The position numbers were made by a program, and so were the translations under genes. 7,724 nt of DNA, taken from positions 1 through 7,724 of the forward strand of contig CANQNI010000070.1 of assembly GCA_947625175.1 (NCBI GenBank), read 5' to 3'. The notes under the pieces were generated by a model that was not told where the DNA came from, made no database searches, and worked only from the letters and a program-made list of their open reading frames with translations. Origin of the DNA: an uncultured Eubacteriaceae bacterium (GTDB lineage: Bacteria > Bacillota > Clostridia > Eubacteriales > Eubacteriaceae). Within the stretch, counting starts at the first letter, position 1, and every line of letters begins with the position of its first letter. Shown here piece after piece: positions 6,722 to 7,724 of the stretch.

Positions 6722-7500
6722 GGTTTTCTCCTGACCGTTCTCTCTATTGGAATCATCAGATCGACCTTAATCTCTTTATGGGAGACCAGATAATAAAATA
6801 TCGTAAATCCTTGTCCTGGTTCTAACAAAAAGAGATCTTCAAACTCCCTGGTAAAAGAATAAATACTCTCTTTTCTCTTTGAAAATTTCTCTTTAAAACA
6901 GTTACAGAGAAGACCGAATTCTATTTTATTAGCAGCAATAGAACCCAGGTCTTCCCTGTAATAATATTCACTCAACATAACAAGGTTTTCAGCTAGTGTC
7001 AGATTAATATCTTCTTCAGTTATTATTCTGTAGAGAACATCTTTTTGTCTCCAGTATTCTCTTTCAATACTGAGTTTTTCTAAAACTCTTTTGTCTTCAA
7101 GGTCAGAACTATACTTGACACTATAGACAACAGTCTTATCCGTATAAGTAACTAATAAATCTGAAGTCATAATAATGAATTCCTTAGTTCGCTGGTTAAT
7201 TGGGTGAGAAAAATTAAGCTGGTTGGCGATGAGATAAGTTTTAGAAAAAGGCAGAAGAGGAAATTGTTCTCTGATATCAATAACATTCTTTAAAGATTCA
7301 ACTATACGGAAAGTATAATATTCAAGATCAGAGAGAAAAAGGTAATCTCGGTCGATAAGAATTCCGCGTTTTATAAAATTTCCACCAGTTGAAGAAAAAT
7401 CAGTAAATCTGAGAAATGAGGAATAGTTTTTTCCGGCTCCCTGTCCTAAACCGGCTTTAAGTTTGTTTTGATCTGATTGGGATAATTTGATGGGATTCAA
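6718..7500 (-). CDS. tnsA: TnsA, endonuclease subunit of Tn7-like transposon
   Basis: 260 residues, near the 273 of Tn7 TnsA. TnsA cuts the 5' strand at each transposon end and, with TnsB, permits cut-and-paste movement. The restriction-enzyme-like core is visible: Glu60 (SDLEYYTF), the hallmark IREQFPLLP (76-84), Asp114 (MTSDLLV) and Lys129 in YSVKYSSDL. These match Tn7 Glu63, Asp114 and Lys132 in order, but the Tn7 Gln130 position is Ser127. The C-terminal domain begins around 140 (LEKLSIEREYW), the part that binds TnsC in Tn7. The start I accept is TTG at 7498-7500, with AGGAAAAG at 7503-7510 just upstream; no ATG in a suitable position precedes the conserved region. First gene of the operon, transcribed out of the right end. 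Confidence 0.93.
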   Translation of the reverse strand: MNPIKLSQSDQNKLKAGLGQGAGKNYSSFLRFTDFSSTGGNFIKRGILIDRDYLFLSDLEYYTFRIVESLKNVIDIREQFPLLPFSKTYLIANQLNFSHPINQRTKEFIIMTSDLLVTYTDKTVVYSVKYSSDLEDKRVLEKLSIEREYWRQKDVLYRIITEEDINLTLAENLVMLSEYYYREDLGSIAANKIEFGLLCNCFKEKFSKRKESIYSFTREFEDLFLLEPGQGFTIFYYLVSHKEIKVDLMIPIERTVRRKP

Positions 7501-7502
7501 GA

Positions 7503-7510
7503 CTTTTCCT
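7503..7510 (-). promoter_or_regulatory. Ribosome binding site deciding the TTG start of tnsA
   Basis: On the minus strand AGGAAAAG stands 2-9 nt before TTG; its AGGA part is about 6 nt from the start codon. It supports the non-ATG start at 7500. The other three tns genes have ATG starts with comparable AGGA or GAGG sites. Confidence 0.6.
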
Positions 7511-7529
7511 GTTGATTTTATTAATAAAT

Positions 7530-7538
7530 ATTATAACA
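7530..7538 (-). promoter_or_regulatory. Extended -10 promoter for the tnsABCD operon
   Basis: Minus strand TGTTATAAT is a perfect extended -10 (TGN-TATAAT), placed about 30 bp upstream of the tnsA start. The region where a -35 would lie is only AAT/ATA-rich and overlaps the innermost TnsB-type site (7545-7567). Occupation of that site by TnsB should block RNA polymerase, giving the autoregulation known for Tn7. Promoter activity is inferred from sequence only. Confidence 0.6.
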
Positions 7539-7544
7539 TTTTTT

Positions 7545-7648
7545 CACTTTTTATTTATATTTTAGTACTTTTTATTTATAAGTTTCCTTTATTATTTATA
7601 CGTTTCACTTATTATTTTAACAATGCACTTATTATTTACATTGTCTCA
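7545..7648 (-). repeat. Right end: five TnsB-type sites phased by 20-21 bp
   Basis: Units start at 7545 (CACTTTTTATTTATA), 7566 (TACTTTTTATTTATA), 7586 (CCTTTATTATTTATA), 7606 (CACTTATTATTTTAA) and 7626 (CACTTATTATTTACA), all in one orientation. The last runs out through TTGTCTCA to the terminus at 7648. A packed, overlapping array at the end nearest tnsA is the organisation of the Tn7 right end, which has four sites; here I count five. The outer two units match the consensus best, and the inner ones drift (ATTATT becoming TTTATT). Confidence 0.88.
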
Positions 7649-7660
7649 CTATCAAACCAG

Positions 7661-7688
7661 ACATTTTATTATCAGTGGATAATAATGT
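7661..7688. repeat. Imperfect inverted repeat in the right flank
   Basis: ACAT-TT-TATTATC and GATAATAATGT pair as an 11-bp stem with a 2-nt bulge and an AGTG loop. It is AT-rich and no T-run follows directly on either strand, so a standard intrinsic terminator is not well supported. It lies outside the transposon, 13 bp from its terminus. Confidence 0.35.
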
Positions 7689-7724
7689 TAATCTAGTAGA
7701 TCAAAATTTTTCTTTAAATACTTC

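Larger units (their letters stand above)
1076..7648 (-). mobile_element. Complete, cargo-free Tn7-like transposon (tnsABCD type), about 6.6 kb
   Basis: Both termini are visible: TGAGACAAT... at 1076 and ...ATTGTCTCA at 7648, a near-perfect 23-bp inverted repeat, each followed by further internal copies. The right end is a dense 20-bp-phased array and the left end is dispersed, the asymmetry known from Tn7. As in Tn7, tnsA lies next to the right end and the genes run inward. Essentially the whole interior is tnsA, tnsB, tnsC and a tnsD/TniQ gene; there is no tnsE, CRISPR-Cas or passenger gene. All four frames are intact with recognisable key motifs, so the element may be active. The flanking 5-mers (TGTTA at 1071-1075 and CTATC at 7649-7653) do not match, so no clean target duplication is seen. 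Confidence 0.88.

Noticed and set aside
7661..7688. Intrinsic terminator
   Set aside because: The stem is AT-rich and bulged and lacks an adjacent T-run, so it is listed only as an inverted repeat.
7487..7696. Plus-strand hydrophobic reading frame across the right end
   Set aside because: It is generated by the repeated TTTATTATT motif, which translates as Phe/Ile/Tyr/Leu runs, and has no convincing ribosome binding site.
7688..7724. 3' end of a minus-strand target gene (reading KYLKKNFDLLD then stop), which would sit like glmS beside Tn7
   Set aside because: Only 11 codons are visible and the frame has no recognisable motif; the opposite strand is also open when joined to the recombinase. 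Orientation would fit, but there is too little to call.

Overview
The window holds a complete, compact Tn7-like transposon. Four tns genes lie on the minus strand as one tight operon (tnsA, tnsB, tnsC and a tnsD/TniQ-type gene, about 7500 down to 1216), bracketed by arrays of short AT-rich repeats that look like TnsB-binding transposon ends. Low G+C, AT-rich intergenic DNA, AGGA/GAGG-type ribosome binding sites and the style of the proteins suggest a low-GC Bacillota-like bacterium. Halanaerobiales would fit, but this is an impression and not a proof.

Layout. Bases 1-609 are the C-terminal catalytic part of a phage/ICE-type tyrosine recombinase on the plus strand; its 5' part lies outside the window. 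Its last codons and stop codon are supplied by a transposon end that begins at 597. Bases 597-1215 contain no gene but are full of copies of one motif, AATAATAAGTG in either orientation. They resolve into two left ends of identical geometry (sites at relative positions 0, +55 and +111, the third inverted), one starting at 597 and one at 1076. Between them is a short right-end-like array (about 1015-1075, three sites 20 bp apart). I read 597 to about 1075 as a gene-less mini-element of the same family, abutting the autonomous element at 1076-7648. Bases 7501-7648 are the right end: five same-orientation sites every 20-21 bp, ending in ...ATTGTCTCA, the inverse of the left terminus TGAGACAAT.... 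An extended -10 promoter for tnsA sits inside or next to this array, as in Tn7.

How the genes work together (known for the family). TnsA and TnsB form the heteromeric cut-and-paste transposase: TnsA cuts the 5' ends, and TnsB, a DDE enzyme, cuts and joins the 3' ends and binds the end repeats. TnsC is the AAA+ regulator linking the transposase to target DNA. The TnsD/TniQ protein is the target selector. No tnsE, no Cas genes, no CRISPR array and no cargo genes are visible, so site selection presumably depends on the single long TniQ protein.

The most interesting points are the duplicated left end with an embedded mini-element, the perfect 18-bp-arm palindrome formed where the two elements meet, the insertion into the 3' end of a recombinase gene with no matching target duplication at the outer borders, and a TnsA in which the position of the Tn7 catalytic-site glutamine is a serine.
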